6,619 nucleotides of DNA from Synergistaceae bacterium. GTDB taxonomy: Bacteria > Synergistota > Synergistia > Synergistales > Synergistaceae. The notes under the pieces are model-generated. The model ran no database searches and had not been told where the DNA came from. It was given only the letters and a program-made list of their open reading frames with translations. Each line of letters opens with the position of its first letter. The stretch's first letter is position 1. Both the position numbers and the translations under genes were made by a program. The stretch spans positions 1 to 6,619 of the forward strand of contig JAAZCN010000383.1 in NCBI GenBank assembly GCA_012513245.1. Direction: 5' to 3'. Below are positions 1 through 5,910 of this stretch, piece after piece.

Positions 1-48
1 AATTGGTTAAAACACAGACACGACAATTGTAACCTCAATACGGAAAAT

Positions 49-77
49 TTGGAAAAACATTTTTGATAGTTTATAAT
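49..77 (+). promoter_or_regulatory. Predicted sigma70-type promoter of the etfB-etfA-GlcD operon
   Basis: A perfect -10 hexamer TATAAT (72-77) lies exactly 17 nt downstream of a partial -35 hexamer TTGGAA (49-54, four of six consensus bases). Transcription would start near 84, giving a 5' leader of about 60 nt before the TTG start of etfB. No riboswitch-sized structure fits in that leader. A second TATACT at 90-95 lacks a well-spaced -35. Seen directly in the sequence; use of the promoter is inferred. Confidence 0.6.
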
Positions 78-145
78 AACAAATCGCTTTATACTTATCT
101 ACGATCTCACTCGAGAGTCCAAAATGCACGGTAGGAGGAATAAAC

Positions 146-958
146 TTGCGTATAGCTGTACTGGTGAAACAGGTCCCGGCAGTTGACAATGTCAAAATAG
201 ATGAAATAACAGGAACAATGGTCAGGGAGGGAGTGGAGGCTGAACTCAACCCTCTCGATCTCCATGCTGTCGAGGCAGCTGTAAGGATAAAAGAGAGTAT
301 GGCTGAAGGATCTGTTGAAATAACAGCCATCACGATGGGGCCGCCTCAGGCAAAGAATGCTGCGGCATACGCTGTCTCTATGGGATGTGACAAAGGAGTG
401 CTTGTCTCAGATAAAAAATTCGGCGGTTCTGACACTCTTGCAACAGCCAGGACTCTGGCAAAAGCAATTGAAAAGCTTGGGCCGTTTGACATCCTCTTAG
501 CGGGAGAGAGGGCAACAGACGGAGAGACAGGACAGGTAGGCCCTGCTGCTGCAGAATTTCTAAATATACCGGTGCTTACTTATGTAAGTTCGATAGATGA
601 ACTTGAAGACAAATATATACGAGTTACCAGATCAATAGAAGGCGGCCATGAGATGATCGGCTCTCCACTTCCCGCAATGGTCATACCACTTAAAGAAATG
701 AACATTCCGAGACTCTGTACGCTTGGCGGTAAACTGCGGGCAAAAATAACAGAGATCCCGGTCCTGGATGCGGATGACATTGGCCTCGACGAGAATTCTA
801 CGGGTTTAAAAGGTTCAGCAACGTGGGTGATCAATGTTACATACCCACAGATGACCAGACAGGGGAGAAAAATCACTTCTTCCGGCAGGCTAAATGAGAC
901 AGTCGAAGCTCTAGTGAACTTTCTTGAAGAGAAAAATTGTCTGGGGGCTGCAAAATGA
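146..958 (+). CDS. etfB: Electron transfer flavoprotein subunit beta (EtfB)
   Basis: Beta subunit of a heterodimeric cytoplasmic electron transfer flavoprotein, 270 residues, a normal length for the family. The start is TTG, placed 7 nt after a strong AGGAGG (133-138), and yields the usual N-terminus MRIAVLVKQVP. The ETF nucleotide-binding core is clear: an N-terminal Rossmann-like strand, NPLDLHAVEAA (35-45), and the loop GERATDGETGQVGP (120-133), which contacts the adenine nucleotide or FAD. The C-terminal half has EGGHE (165-169), LKEMNIPR (182-189) and GLKGSATWV (220-228). From memory these resemble EtfB of the bifurcating type found in anaerobic Firmicutes more than the mitochondrial type, but I cannot align them here. 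First gene of a tight operon: its TGA overlaps the ATG of etfA. Family assignment is certain; bifurcating chemistry is inferred. Confidence 0.96.
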   Translation: MRIAVLVKQVPAVDNVKIDEITGTMVREGVEAELNPLDLHAVEAAVRIKESMAEGSVEITAITMGPPQAKNAAAYAVSMGCDKGVLVSDKKFGGSDTLATARTLAKAIEKLGPFDILLAGERATDGETGQVGPAAAEFLNIPVLTYVSSIDELEDKYIRVTRSIEGGHEMIGSPLPAMVIPLKEMNIPRLCTLGGKLRAKITEIPVLDADDIGLDENSTGLKGSATWVINVTYPQMTRQGRKITSSGRLNETVEALVNFLEEKNCLGAAK

Positions 959-1956
959 GCGATCTTAAAAAAGAGGTCTGGACACTGGCAGAGGTCAGGG
1001 ACAAAGAGATCCATCCTGTCTCCGGAGAACTTCTCGCATGGGGAAGAGAACTTGCTGACTCAATGGACGCCCCCCTTGCAAGCGTACTGATCGGACATAA
1101 CATCTCTTCAATGGCAAAGGAACTTTTTCCTGCCGGAGCTGATAAGGTGTATGTAATAGACGACCCGTCGCTTGAAAATTTTCACAGCGACACACAGGTC
1201 AATATTCTTGAAGACCTCGTCAACAGGTTCAGCCCATCTATCTTCATAGCATCGGCAACAACACAGGGACGCACCGTAATGCCCATGCTTAGCGCAAGGA
1301 TAGGCTGCGGACTTACGGCTGACTGCACTGAACTCTCCATAGAGACTGGATCAGGCAAACTGATCCAGACAAGGCCTGCTATCGGAGGCAACGTTATGGC
1401 AGACATAAAAACAAGGGGACGTGACCCTCAGATGTGCACTGTGAGACCTAAATCAAAAAGACCTCTCACTCCCGATCTTTCGCGCAAAGGAGAGCTGATA
1501 ACCATCTCTCCCTCAGCTAATTTGTTTGCATCTGCGCTTACATACCTGGGCTTTAAACCTGAGACGTCTATAGGTCTTCCTATACAGGAAGCAGAAATAA
1601 TTATTTCCGGCGGCAAGGGCATGAAAAACCCCAGGAACTTTGCAAAGCTTGAGGAACTTGCAAGGATACTGGGGGGCACAGTCGGAGCTTCACGCATGGC
1701 AGTCGACCTGGGCTGGGCTCCCTATTCGGCTCAGGTCGGACTGAGCGGCAAATCTGTAACCCCGAGGGTCTATATGGCTTTTGGCATATCCGGAGCTGTT
1801 CAGCATATTGCAGGCATGTCCGGCGCAGAAACTATCATAGCCATCAACCACGACCCTGAAGCACCGATCTTCAGAGTGGCAGACCTGAGTATCCAGGGTG
1901 ATGCCATGGAGATACTTGACGGCCTTATAGATTCACTTAAGAAAAGGCAGTCATAA
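955..1956 (+). CDS. etfA: Electron transfer flavoprotein subunit alpha (EtfA)
   Basis: Alpha subunit of the same flavoprotein, 333 residues, typical of EtfA. I chose the ATG at 955, which overlaps the etfB stop as ATGA (translational coupling) after a G-rich stretch (943-947). A TTG at 937 would add only six residues inside etfB. The N-terminal half is the ETF alpha/beta domain. The C-terminal half is the FAD-binding domain, with GASR (244-247; this Arg normally touches the flavin) and the family signature from V272 to N298, including YMAFGISGAVQHIAG and IIAIN. The only visible departure from the signature is Val instead of Leu/Ile at its first position. There is no N-terminal ferredoxin domain or Cys cluster, unlike the alpha subunit (LctC) of the Acetobacterium lactate dehydrogenase/Etf complex. 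It would pass electrons between the downstream GlcD-type dehydrogenase and its partners. Confidence 0.96.
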   Translation: MSDLKKEVWTLAEVRDKEIHPVSGELLAWGRELADSMDAPLASVLIGHNISSMAKELFPAGADKVYVIDDPSLENFHSDTQVNILEDLVNRFSPSIFIASATTQGRTVMPMLSARIGCGLTADCTELSIETGSGKLIQTRPAIGGNVMADIKTRGRDPQMCTVRPKSKRPLTPDLSRKGELITISPSANLFASALTYLGFKPETSIGLPIQEAEIIISGGKGMKNPRNFAKLEELARILGGTVGASRMAVDLGWAPYSAQVGLSGKSVTPRVYMAFGISGAVQHIAGMSGAETIIAINHDPEAPIFRVADLSIQGDAMEILDGLIDSLKKRQS

Positions 1957-1958
1957 CA

Positions 1959-3413
1959 ATGGATGTATACGGCAGGCTGACACCCGAGATAATCAAGGAA
2001 CTTGCCTCAGTACTTGGCAGAGGTGGCATCATAACAGATGACAAGGATGTCCTCGAAAACTATTCCTGGGATCAGGCCGGCAGCATCTGGGGCCATATGC
2101 CTGATGCGGTAGTCCGTCCGGATAACACCGAACAGGTGAGCTCTGTCATGAAAATAGCGTCCCGTTACAGGATACCTGTGACCCCCAGGGGGGCCGGAAG
2201 CGGGCTCAATGGTGGAGCTGTTCCTCTTGCGGGAGGAATAGTCATGTCCCTTGAAAGGATGAATTCTATCCTTGAGATAGATCCGGTCAACCGTGTGGCT
2301 GTTGTGGAGCCCGGTGTGATCACCAACGACCTCTGCAGGGCAGCAATTGATAAGGGTTTTCTTTATGCGGGATATCCTATGAGCACAGAGACAAGTTTCA
2401 TAGGAGGAAACTTCGCAACGAACGCCGGAGGTGGAAAGGTCATCAGGTACGGCAGTACCAGGAGACACATACTGGGAGCAGAAGCCGTTCTTCCCTCTGG
2501 GGAAATAATAAATCTTGGAGGGCGCTTCAGAAAAGATACCTGGGGATACAACATCCTCCAGCTTCTTATCGGAAGCGAAGGAACTCTTGCCATCGTTACA
2601 AAGCTCATCGTGAACCTTGAACCAAAACCGGGAAAGACAGTAAATCTCCTTGCATGCTACCCGGATATTGAGACTCTGGTCGAAAGCGTTTCAAAAGTGA
2701 TAAGTTCCGGTAAAAAAATTATTTCCTGTGAATTCATGGACAGAAACCTTGTGCGCTACACCACCGAATACCTTGGGTGCAGGCTTCCTGAACAGGAGAG
2801 AAGCGAAGGTTATCTGATAATACAGATCGAGGCTGACAACGAAGAACAGCTTGAAGAAAGCTACGAAGTAGTGGGCAAGATCTGCATGTCCTGCGGCGCT
2901 TTCGAAGTATTCGTGGCAGAGAGCAGAACAGATTCTGCTGCTATGTGGAATGTAAGGCAGAACGGTCTCGAGGGTATGAGAGCCAAAGATCCTTACGCCT
3001 GCAGCTCCGGAGACCTGATGGTACCACTCTCGGCTGTTCCTGAGATGTTGAAGAGGATAGACACAGCAGGCAAAGAATGGGGACTTGAAATGGGAATAAT
3101 TTCCCATATCGGCGATGGAAATATCCACCCTATACCGATCAAGCCTGAGGGAATGTCCCCTGAAAGATGGGCAGTCTACTCGGAGGAATTTTTCGAAGTG
3201 CTTATCAAAGAGGCTATCAGCCTTGGCGGAGTCGGCAGCGGAGAGCACGGAGTGGGACATGTAAAACAGCATATAATCATCCAGAGCAAATCTCCGGCGG
3301 AACTTGAGCTCTTAAGGGGGATCAAGCGCTCCTTTGACCCTCTCGACATATTGAATCCGGGGAAGATGTTTTTCCCACTGGACCCCTCTGCAATATCCGG
3401 GGATCAACATTGA
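1959..3413 (+). CDS. FAD-linked 2-hydroxyacid dehydrogenase, GlcD / D-lactate dehydrogenase family
   Basis: A 484-residue cytoplasmic flavoenzyme of the VAO/PCMH fold. The FAD-binding domain spans roughly residues 35-220, with PRGAGSGLNGGAVPLAGG (76-93), GGNFATNAGGGKVIRYG (149-165) and GSEGTLAIVTKL (205-216). The C-terminal FAD-oxidase domain holds SHIGDGNIHP (382-391, metal/substrate histidines), GVGSGEHGVG (424-433) and the terminal DPLDILNPGKMF (460-471). Known family members oxidise D-lactate, glycolate or 2-hydroxyglutarate. The start lies 2 nt after the etfA stop, with only a weak AAAAGG about 11 nt upstream, so translation is probably coupled. The order etfB-etfA-dehydrogenase matches lctBCD of Acetobacterium, where the complex couples lactate oxidation to NAD reduction at the cost of reduced ferredoxin. 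No GlcF-type Fe-S partner is present. Substrate is inferred (lactate most likely); family is secure. Confidence 0.93.
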   Translation: MDVYGRLTPEIIKELASVLGRGGIITDDKDVLENYSWDQAGSIWGHMPDAVVRPDNTEQVSSVMKIASRYRIPVTPRGAGSGLNGGAVPLAGGIVMSLERMNSILEIDPVNRVAVVEPGVITNDLCRAAIDKGFLYAGYPMSTETSFIGGNFATNAGGGKVIRYGSTRRHILGAEAVLPSGEIINLGGRFRKDTWGYNILQLLIGSEGTLAIVTKLIVNLEPKPGKTVNLLACYPDIETLVESVSKVISSGKKIISCEFMDRNLVRYTTEYLGCRLPEQERSEGYLIIQIEADNEEQLEESYEVVGKICMSCGAFEVFVAESRTDSAAMWNVRQNGLEGMRAKDPYACSSGDLMVPLSAVPEMLKRIDTAGKEWGLEMGIISHIGDGNIHPIPIKPEGMSPERWAVYSEEFFEVLIKEAISLGGVGSGEHGVGHVKQHIIIQSKSPAELELLRGIKRSFDPLDILNPGKMFFPLDPSAISGDQH

Positions 3414-3457
3414 GGACAACACAGCGTCAAAGGGATAACACAGATCTGGGAATTTAG

Positions 3458-3486
3458 TTGACTTTTATTGGACATCCATATAAAAT
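3458..3486 (+). promoter_or_regulatory. Predicted promoter of the small Met-rich ORF and metQ
   Basis: TTGACT (3458-3463, five of six consensus bases) is followed after exactly 17 nt by TAAAAT (3481-3486, five of six). Transcription would start near 3493, about 40 nt before the ATG of the small ORF. No comparable promoter is seen between the downstream terminator and metQ, so this one would have to serve metQ through read-through. Motifs are seen directly; activity is inferred. Confidence 0.65.
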
Positions 3487-3490
3487 GTCC
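3470..3490. promoter_or_regulatory. Dyad GGACAT-N9-ATGTCC overlapping the -10 box
   Basis: A perfect 6-bp inverted repeat (3470-3475 and 3485-3490) with a 9-nt spacer covers the spacer and the -10 hexamer of the predicted promoter. Its 21-bp span suits a dimeric repressor. No regulator gene is in the window and I do not recognise the site as a known operator. It could be chance. Confidence 0.3.
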
Positions 3491-3531
3491 GGAAATTAGA
3501 TATTTTCCAACTGAGGAAAGGAGGAAACGCA

Positions 3532-3615
3532 ATGCAGCATAATATCGTATTCGGAATAATGTGCATGATGATGTGCGGCATGGGCGGATCCTCTCCTGAA
3601 ATGGTCAGCGCTTAG
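3532..3615 (+). CDS. 27-residue Met/Cys-rich peptide, candidate attenuator leader peptide
   Basis: A short ORF, ATG to TAG, with an excellent AGGAGG (3519-3524) 7 nt before the start and a good promoter upstream. The peptide has seven Met (1, 10, 12, 13, 14, 17, 24) and two Cys (11, 15), centred on MCMMMCGMGG (10-19). It has no signal peptide or known domain. A perfect terminator hairpin begins 17 nt after the stop, and the next gene encodes a methionine-binding protein. By analogy with trp and his leader peptides, ribosome stalling at the Met codons under methionyl-tRNA shortage could favour read-through into metQ. That role is inferred; I recognise no homologue. Alternatives are a small metal- or redox-binding peptide, or a chance ORF, although the strong ribosome-binding site argues against chance. 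Confidence 0.65.
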   Translation: MQHNIVFGIMCMMMCGMGGSSPEMVSA

Positions 3616-3632
3616 TCAGCTCTTGCCTTATC

Positions 3633-3669
3633 AGGGCCGGACCCGCTAGGGTCCGGCCCTTTATTTTTT
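3633..3669 (+). terminator. Strong rho-independent terminator between the leader ORF and metQ
   Basis: A perfect 12-bp GC-rich stem, AGGGCCGGACCC (3633-3644) with GGGTCCGGCCCT (3649-3660), has a GCTA loop and is followed by the U-tract TTATTTTTT. Since a promoter lies upstream and none is visible before metQ, it probably works as a regulated attenuator. It could also end read-through transcripts of the etf operon, which has no hairpin directly after its last gene. Confidence 0.9.
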
Positions 3670-3705
3670 AAAAAGGGAATATAAATTACGAGGAGGAAAA
3701 AAGAA

Positions 3706-4491
3706 ATGAAGAAAGCTATTATCATCGCCGTCATCGCAGCAATATTGATACAAACAGTATGTTTTGCATCTGAAAAAAAGATCGTACTTGGCGTAACACC
3801 GTTTCCAGCCAAAGATATTGCCAAAGTAGCAAAAGAGGTACTGAAAAAAGATGGGTACGAACTGGTGATAAAGGAGTTTACCGACTTTGTCCAGCCCAAC
3901 TACGCGCTGCAGGACAAAGACCTTGATGCCAATTTTTTTCAGCACATCCCCTATCTTGAGAACATGAAAAAAGAAAAGAAGCTCGACATAGTACCCCTGG
4001 TGAAGGTGCACCTCCTTCCCATAGGCATATATTCTCAGAAGGTAAAATCACTTAAGGATATCAAAAAAGGAGCAGTTGTGGCTGTACCGAACGATCCTAC
4101 AAACGGATTCCGCGCATACAAACTTCTTGAACGCGAGGGACTCCTTAAAATGGATCCATCCAAAAAAGACCTGACTGCCAGGGATATAATCGATAACCCG
4201 AAATCTTTGAAGATAATAGAGCTTGAGGCGCCATCGCTTCCGCGAAGCCTTCCGGATACAACAATATCGGTTATCACTATGAATTTTGCCGTTGACGCCG
4301 GGCTCAACCCGACAAAAGAAGCACTGGCGCTTGAGGATAAGAATTCACCCTATGCCGTAGTTCTGGCGGTAAGAAGCGGCGACAAAAATACTCCTGCTAT
4401 AAAAGCCCTCTCTAAAGCCCTCAATTCTCCGGAGGTCAAAAAATACATAACCGAGGTGCTTTCTCCCAAAGGAGTAGTCCCGGCATTTTAG
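3706..4491 (+). CDS. metQ: Methionine ABC transporter substrate-binding protein (MetQ/NlpA family)
   Basis: A 261-residue periplasmic binding protein of the NlpA (lipoprotein 9) family, which captures methionine for the MetNI importer. The start ATG is 9 nt after AGGAGG (3691-3696). Residues 1-21 form a signal peptide (MKK followed by a hydrophobic stretch, likely cut after A21). The single Cys there (QTVC, C19) does not fit a lipobox, so the protein may be soluble rather than lipid-anchored. Family hallmarks are PNYALQDKDLDANFFQHIPYL (64-84 region), PNDPTNGFRA (128-137), the MNFAVDAGLNP segment (192-202) and DKNSPYAVVLAVR (211-223). Both lobes are complete. No metN or metI is adjacent: a terminator and convergent genes follow, so its ATPase and permease must be encoded elsewhere. 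Expression is probably controlled by the upstream leader and terminator. Methionine specificity is inferred from family; some relatives bind other amino acids. Confidence 0.92.
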   Translation: MKKAIIIAVIAAILIQTVCFASEKKIVLGVTPFPAKDIAKVAKEVLKKDGYELVIKEFTDFVQPNYALQDKDLDANFFQHIPYLENMKKEKKLDIVPLVKVHLLPIGIYSQKVKSLKDIKKGAVVAVPNDPTNGFRAYKLLEREGLLKMDPSKKDLTARDIIDNPKSLKIIELEAPSLPRSLPDTTISVITMNFAVDAGLNPTKEALALEDKNSPYAVVLAVRSGDKNTPAIKALSKALNSPEVKKYITEVLSPKGVVPAF

Positions 4492-4520
4492 GAACAGTTA
4501 CTGGAAATTTGTTAAGGCGA

Positions 4521-4560
4521 AATAATGCCGGGATGTGCAAATTAGCATCCCGGCATTATT
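4521..4560. terminator. 15-bp hairpin, likely bidirectional terminator between metQ and grdD
   Basis: AATAATGCCGGGATG (4521-4535) pairs perfectly with CATCCCGGCATTATT (4546-4560) around a 10-nt loop, 29 nt after the metQ stop. The U-tract is poor: the stem itself ends in ATTATT and is followed by ATCTCTCTATTATTTTT. The A-rich left arm gives a T-rich end on the minus strand too, so it could also stop grdCD transcripts arriving from the right. Confidence 0.7.
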
Positions 4561-4657
4561 ATCTCTCTATTATTTTTAACTCAACTTTCCCACCTGTTAT
4601 TTCTAGTGGATTTAAAACTTCTGTTTCTCGTTTTCTCCAAACGTTCTAAGCTAAGAC

Positions 4658-4689
4658 ACCAGTGACTCTAAGGTCTTAAAGTCACTGGT
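4658..4689. repeat. 10-bp inverted repeat at the centre of the non-coding element
   Basis: ACCAGTGACT (4658-4667) pairs perfectly with AGTCACTGGT (4680-4689), with three more possible pairs inside (TAA 4669-4671 with TTA 4676-4678). There is no U-tract on either side, so it is a poor terminator by itself. It forms the tip of the larger palindromic structure. Confidence 0.65.
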
Positions 4690-4714
4690 TTCCCGCTAAA
4701 AAGCAAACGGGAAA
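4689..4714. repeat. 7-bp inverted repeat TTTCCCG / CGGGAAA
   Basis: TTTCCCG (4689-4695) and CGGGAAA (4708-4714) form a 7-bp stem around a 12-nt loop, directly next to the 10-bp hairpin. It would be an early hairpin after the grdD stop on the minus strand, but lacks a following U-tract. It competes with the longer imperfect pairing of 4702-4716 with 4622-4636. Confidence 0.5.
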
Positions 4715-4735
4715 GACGGTGGGAAAGTTTTGATG

Positions 4736-5899
4736 TTAAATGTAGCCGTTCTCTTTAAGCACAGACTTGGCTTTTTCGACCCTGGCTGCTGCCGTTTTTA
4801 TTACAGGTCCGGTGCAACCCATCGAAGATTCTGCATAGATACCCGCTTTCCAGAGAACCTTAACAGCGTCCTCTATCTCAAGGACATCGATTCCGTGTAT
4901 TTCCTCGTCCGTTGGTTCTGAGGGCGGGGCGGTGACATCTTCCTCTGATGAGGTCTGTTTAGGCTGAAGAGATGCGACGATCTCATCAAGACCGGCTTTT
5001 CTGGCAAGGTCTAATTCCGAAGCTACGATCGCAGGCAGTCCGTTTTTTGCACATCTTGCGTTCAGTGTTACTGCCCCTGCTACTACAGGTGCTCCGGATG
5101 CTCTTGATATTATCGAGACGACTTTGCCCCAGTTTTCACCGGCTGAAGGTCCGTATCCCCAACCAAGGGCTTCGTAATTCCCTCCTGTGTTCCATGCTGC
5201 AAAGAGTTTCATCAAAACATTTCCTGTCAGGGTGTCTGTCACACAGACGTCTACCGATCCTGCGAGGAGATCATTGCCCCTCAATATCACTCCTCCCTCT
5301 TTTCTCATGCTTGATCCAAATTTTATCGGATAGCCGCCTTCACTCAATTTCTGAAGTGCCCTAAGAACGGTCTGAGCTCCATCGAGATTCAATATACCTA
5401 CAGTTGGGGCGACGATGCCGTCTGCCTTTGCTACAGCGATACCATATATTGCGTTTCTTAGCATAGCCTCCACCCGGCTAGATGATGAGGTCCCGGTAGA
5501 TGATGATATGAAACAGGGTTTTGCCCTGGCAGGGGTCAGCACTTTTCCAATGGTCGCCACACCGAGGGGAAAAGGATAGTGAAGCGCTACCGCTCCTGAT
5601 ATGAGACCTTTATCCAACGCATCCTCCATCGCTTTGGATATGTCCGTCTCACAGGCGGGTGTCTCTATCCATTCCATCTGTTCAAAACCCTCTATCTTGG
5701 GTCCGATCAGGACTACGTTAACTGAGGGGTCGTTCTGCATGGCAAGAGCGGCACCCTTGATCAGCTCTTCGCTGCCGAGCTCGCTTCCGTATGCCATCAG
5801 CCCTACGTTTACTTTTTTAACACAACCGTTTTTTACATCCTCGATTATCTCAGCAAGAACTTCGCCTATGATCTTTTTTCTCGTATTTTTTTCTTCCAT
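4736..5899 (-). CDS. grdD: Glycine/sarcosine/betaine reductase complex component C, alpha subunit (GrdD)
   Basis: Cytoplasmic PlsX-like subunit of reductase component C, which releases acetyl phosphate from the enzyme-bound acetyl thioester. Length is 387 residues from the ATG at 5899; a GTG one codon upstream (5902) would give 388. An AAGGG near the end of grdC sits at usable distance from both. The PlsX-like core includes GILNLDGAQTVLRAL (about 168-182), GNDLLAGSVDVCVTDTLTGN (about 208-227) and GYGPSAGENWGK (about 248-259). A Pro/Ser/Glu-rich linker (about 312-334) leads to a C-terminal domain with SSMGCTGPV. Its Cys362 matches in position the active-site thiol known as Cys359 in Eubacterium acidaminophilum GrdD. 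It lies 11 nt downstream of grdC, the usual gene order, and is convergent with metQ. Identification is confident; which amine donor (glycine, sarcosine or betaine) is served cannot be told from component C. Confidence 0.95.
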   Translation of the reverse strand: MEEKNTRKKIIGEVLAEIIEDVKNGCVKKVNVGLMAYGSELGSEELIKGAALAMQNDPSVNVVLIGPKIEGFEQMEWIETPACETDISKAMEDALDKGLISGAVALHYPFPLGVATIGKVLTPARAKPCFISSSTGTSSSSRVEAMLRNAIYGIAVAKADGIVAPTVGILNLDGAQTVLRALQKLSEGGYPIKFGSSMRKEGGVILRGNDLLAGSVDVCVTDTLTGNVLMKLFAAWNTGGNYEALGWGYGPSAGENWGKVVSIISRASGAPVVAGAVTLNARCAKNGLPAIVASELDLARKAGLDEIVASLQPKQTSSEEDVTAPPSEPTDEEIHGIDVLEIEDAVKVLWKAGIYAESSMGCTGPVIKTAAARVEKAKSVLKENGYI

Positions 5900-5910
5900 C
5901 ACGTATACCC

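Larger units (their letters stand above)
4575..4740. repeat. Imperfect inverted-repeat element with nested stems
   Basis: The left arm (4575-4594) and right arm (4718-4740) are inverted copies. A perfect 12-bp core, AACTTTCCCACC (4583-4594) with GGTGGGAAAGTT (4718-4729), is extended outward by TTTAAC (4575-4580) with GTTAAA (4735-4740), with small indels between. Further in, 4622-4636 matches the reverse complement of 4702-4716 at 12 of 15 positions. No ORF fills the interior. The right arm runs into the grdD stop codon. It could be a MITE/REP-like dispersed element or a structured 3' end of the grdCD transcript. No clear target-site duplication is seen. Confidence 0.5.

Noticed and set aside
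23..30. Palindrome ACAATTGT upstream of the etf promoter
   Set aside because: An 8-bp AT-rich palindrome is common by chance and it sits well upstream of the -35 box; too little to call an operator.
937..957. Earlier TTG start for etfA, adding six residues
   Set aside because: The ATG at 955 overlaps the etfB stop in the usual ATGA arrangement, has a G-rich stretch at proper distance and gives a typical EtfA N-terminus.
2007..3272. Long minus-strand frames (153 and 193 codons) opposite the GlcD-type gene
   Set aside because: Antisense to a fully conserved flavoenzyme; the compositions are those expected of a reverse-strand shadow.
3418..3443. Direct repeat AACACAG (3418-3424, 3437-3443)
   Set aside because: Only two 7-bp copies without other structure; expected by chance and no link to an array or attachment site.
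3493..3705. SAM riboswitch or Met T-box in the metQ leader
   Set aside because: The leader is short and mostly occupied by the small ORF. I see neither the SAM-I core pattern nor a T-box-like TGGNACCGCG element, and the only strong structure is the terminator.
3612..4011. Minus-strand reading frames opposite metQ (95 and 116 codons)
   Set aside because: They are antisense to a clear MetQ gene, have no recognisable domain, and one runs over the terminator hairpin. Shadow frames.
4730..4921. 63-codon plus-strand frame after the palindromic element
   Set aside because: It lies almost wholly antisense to the end of grdD and shows no family features or convincing ribosome-binding site.
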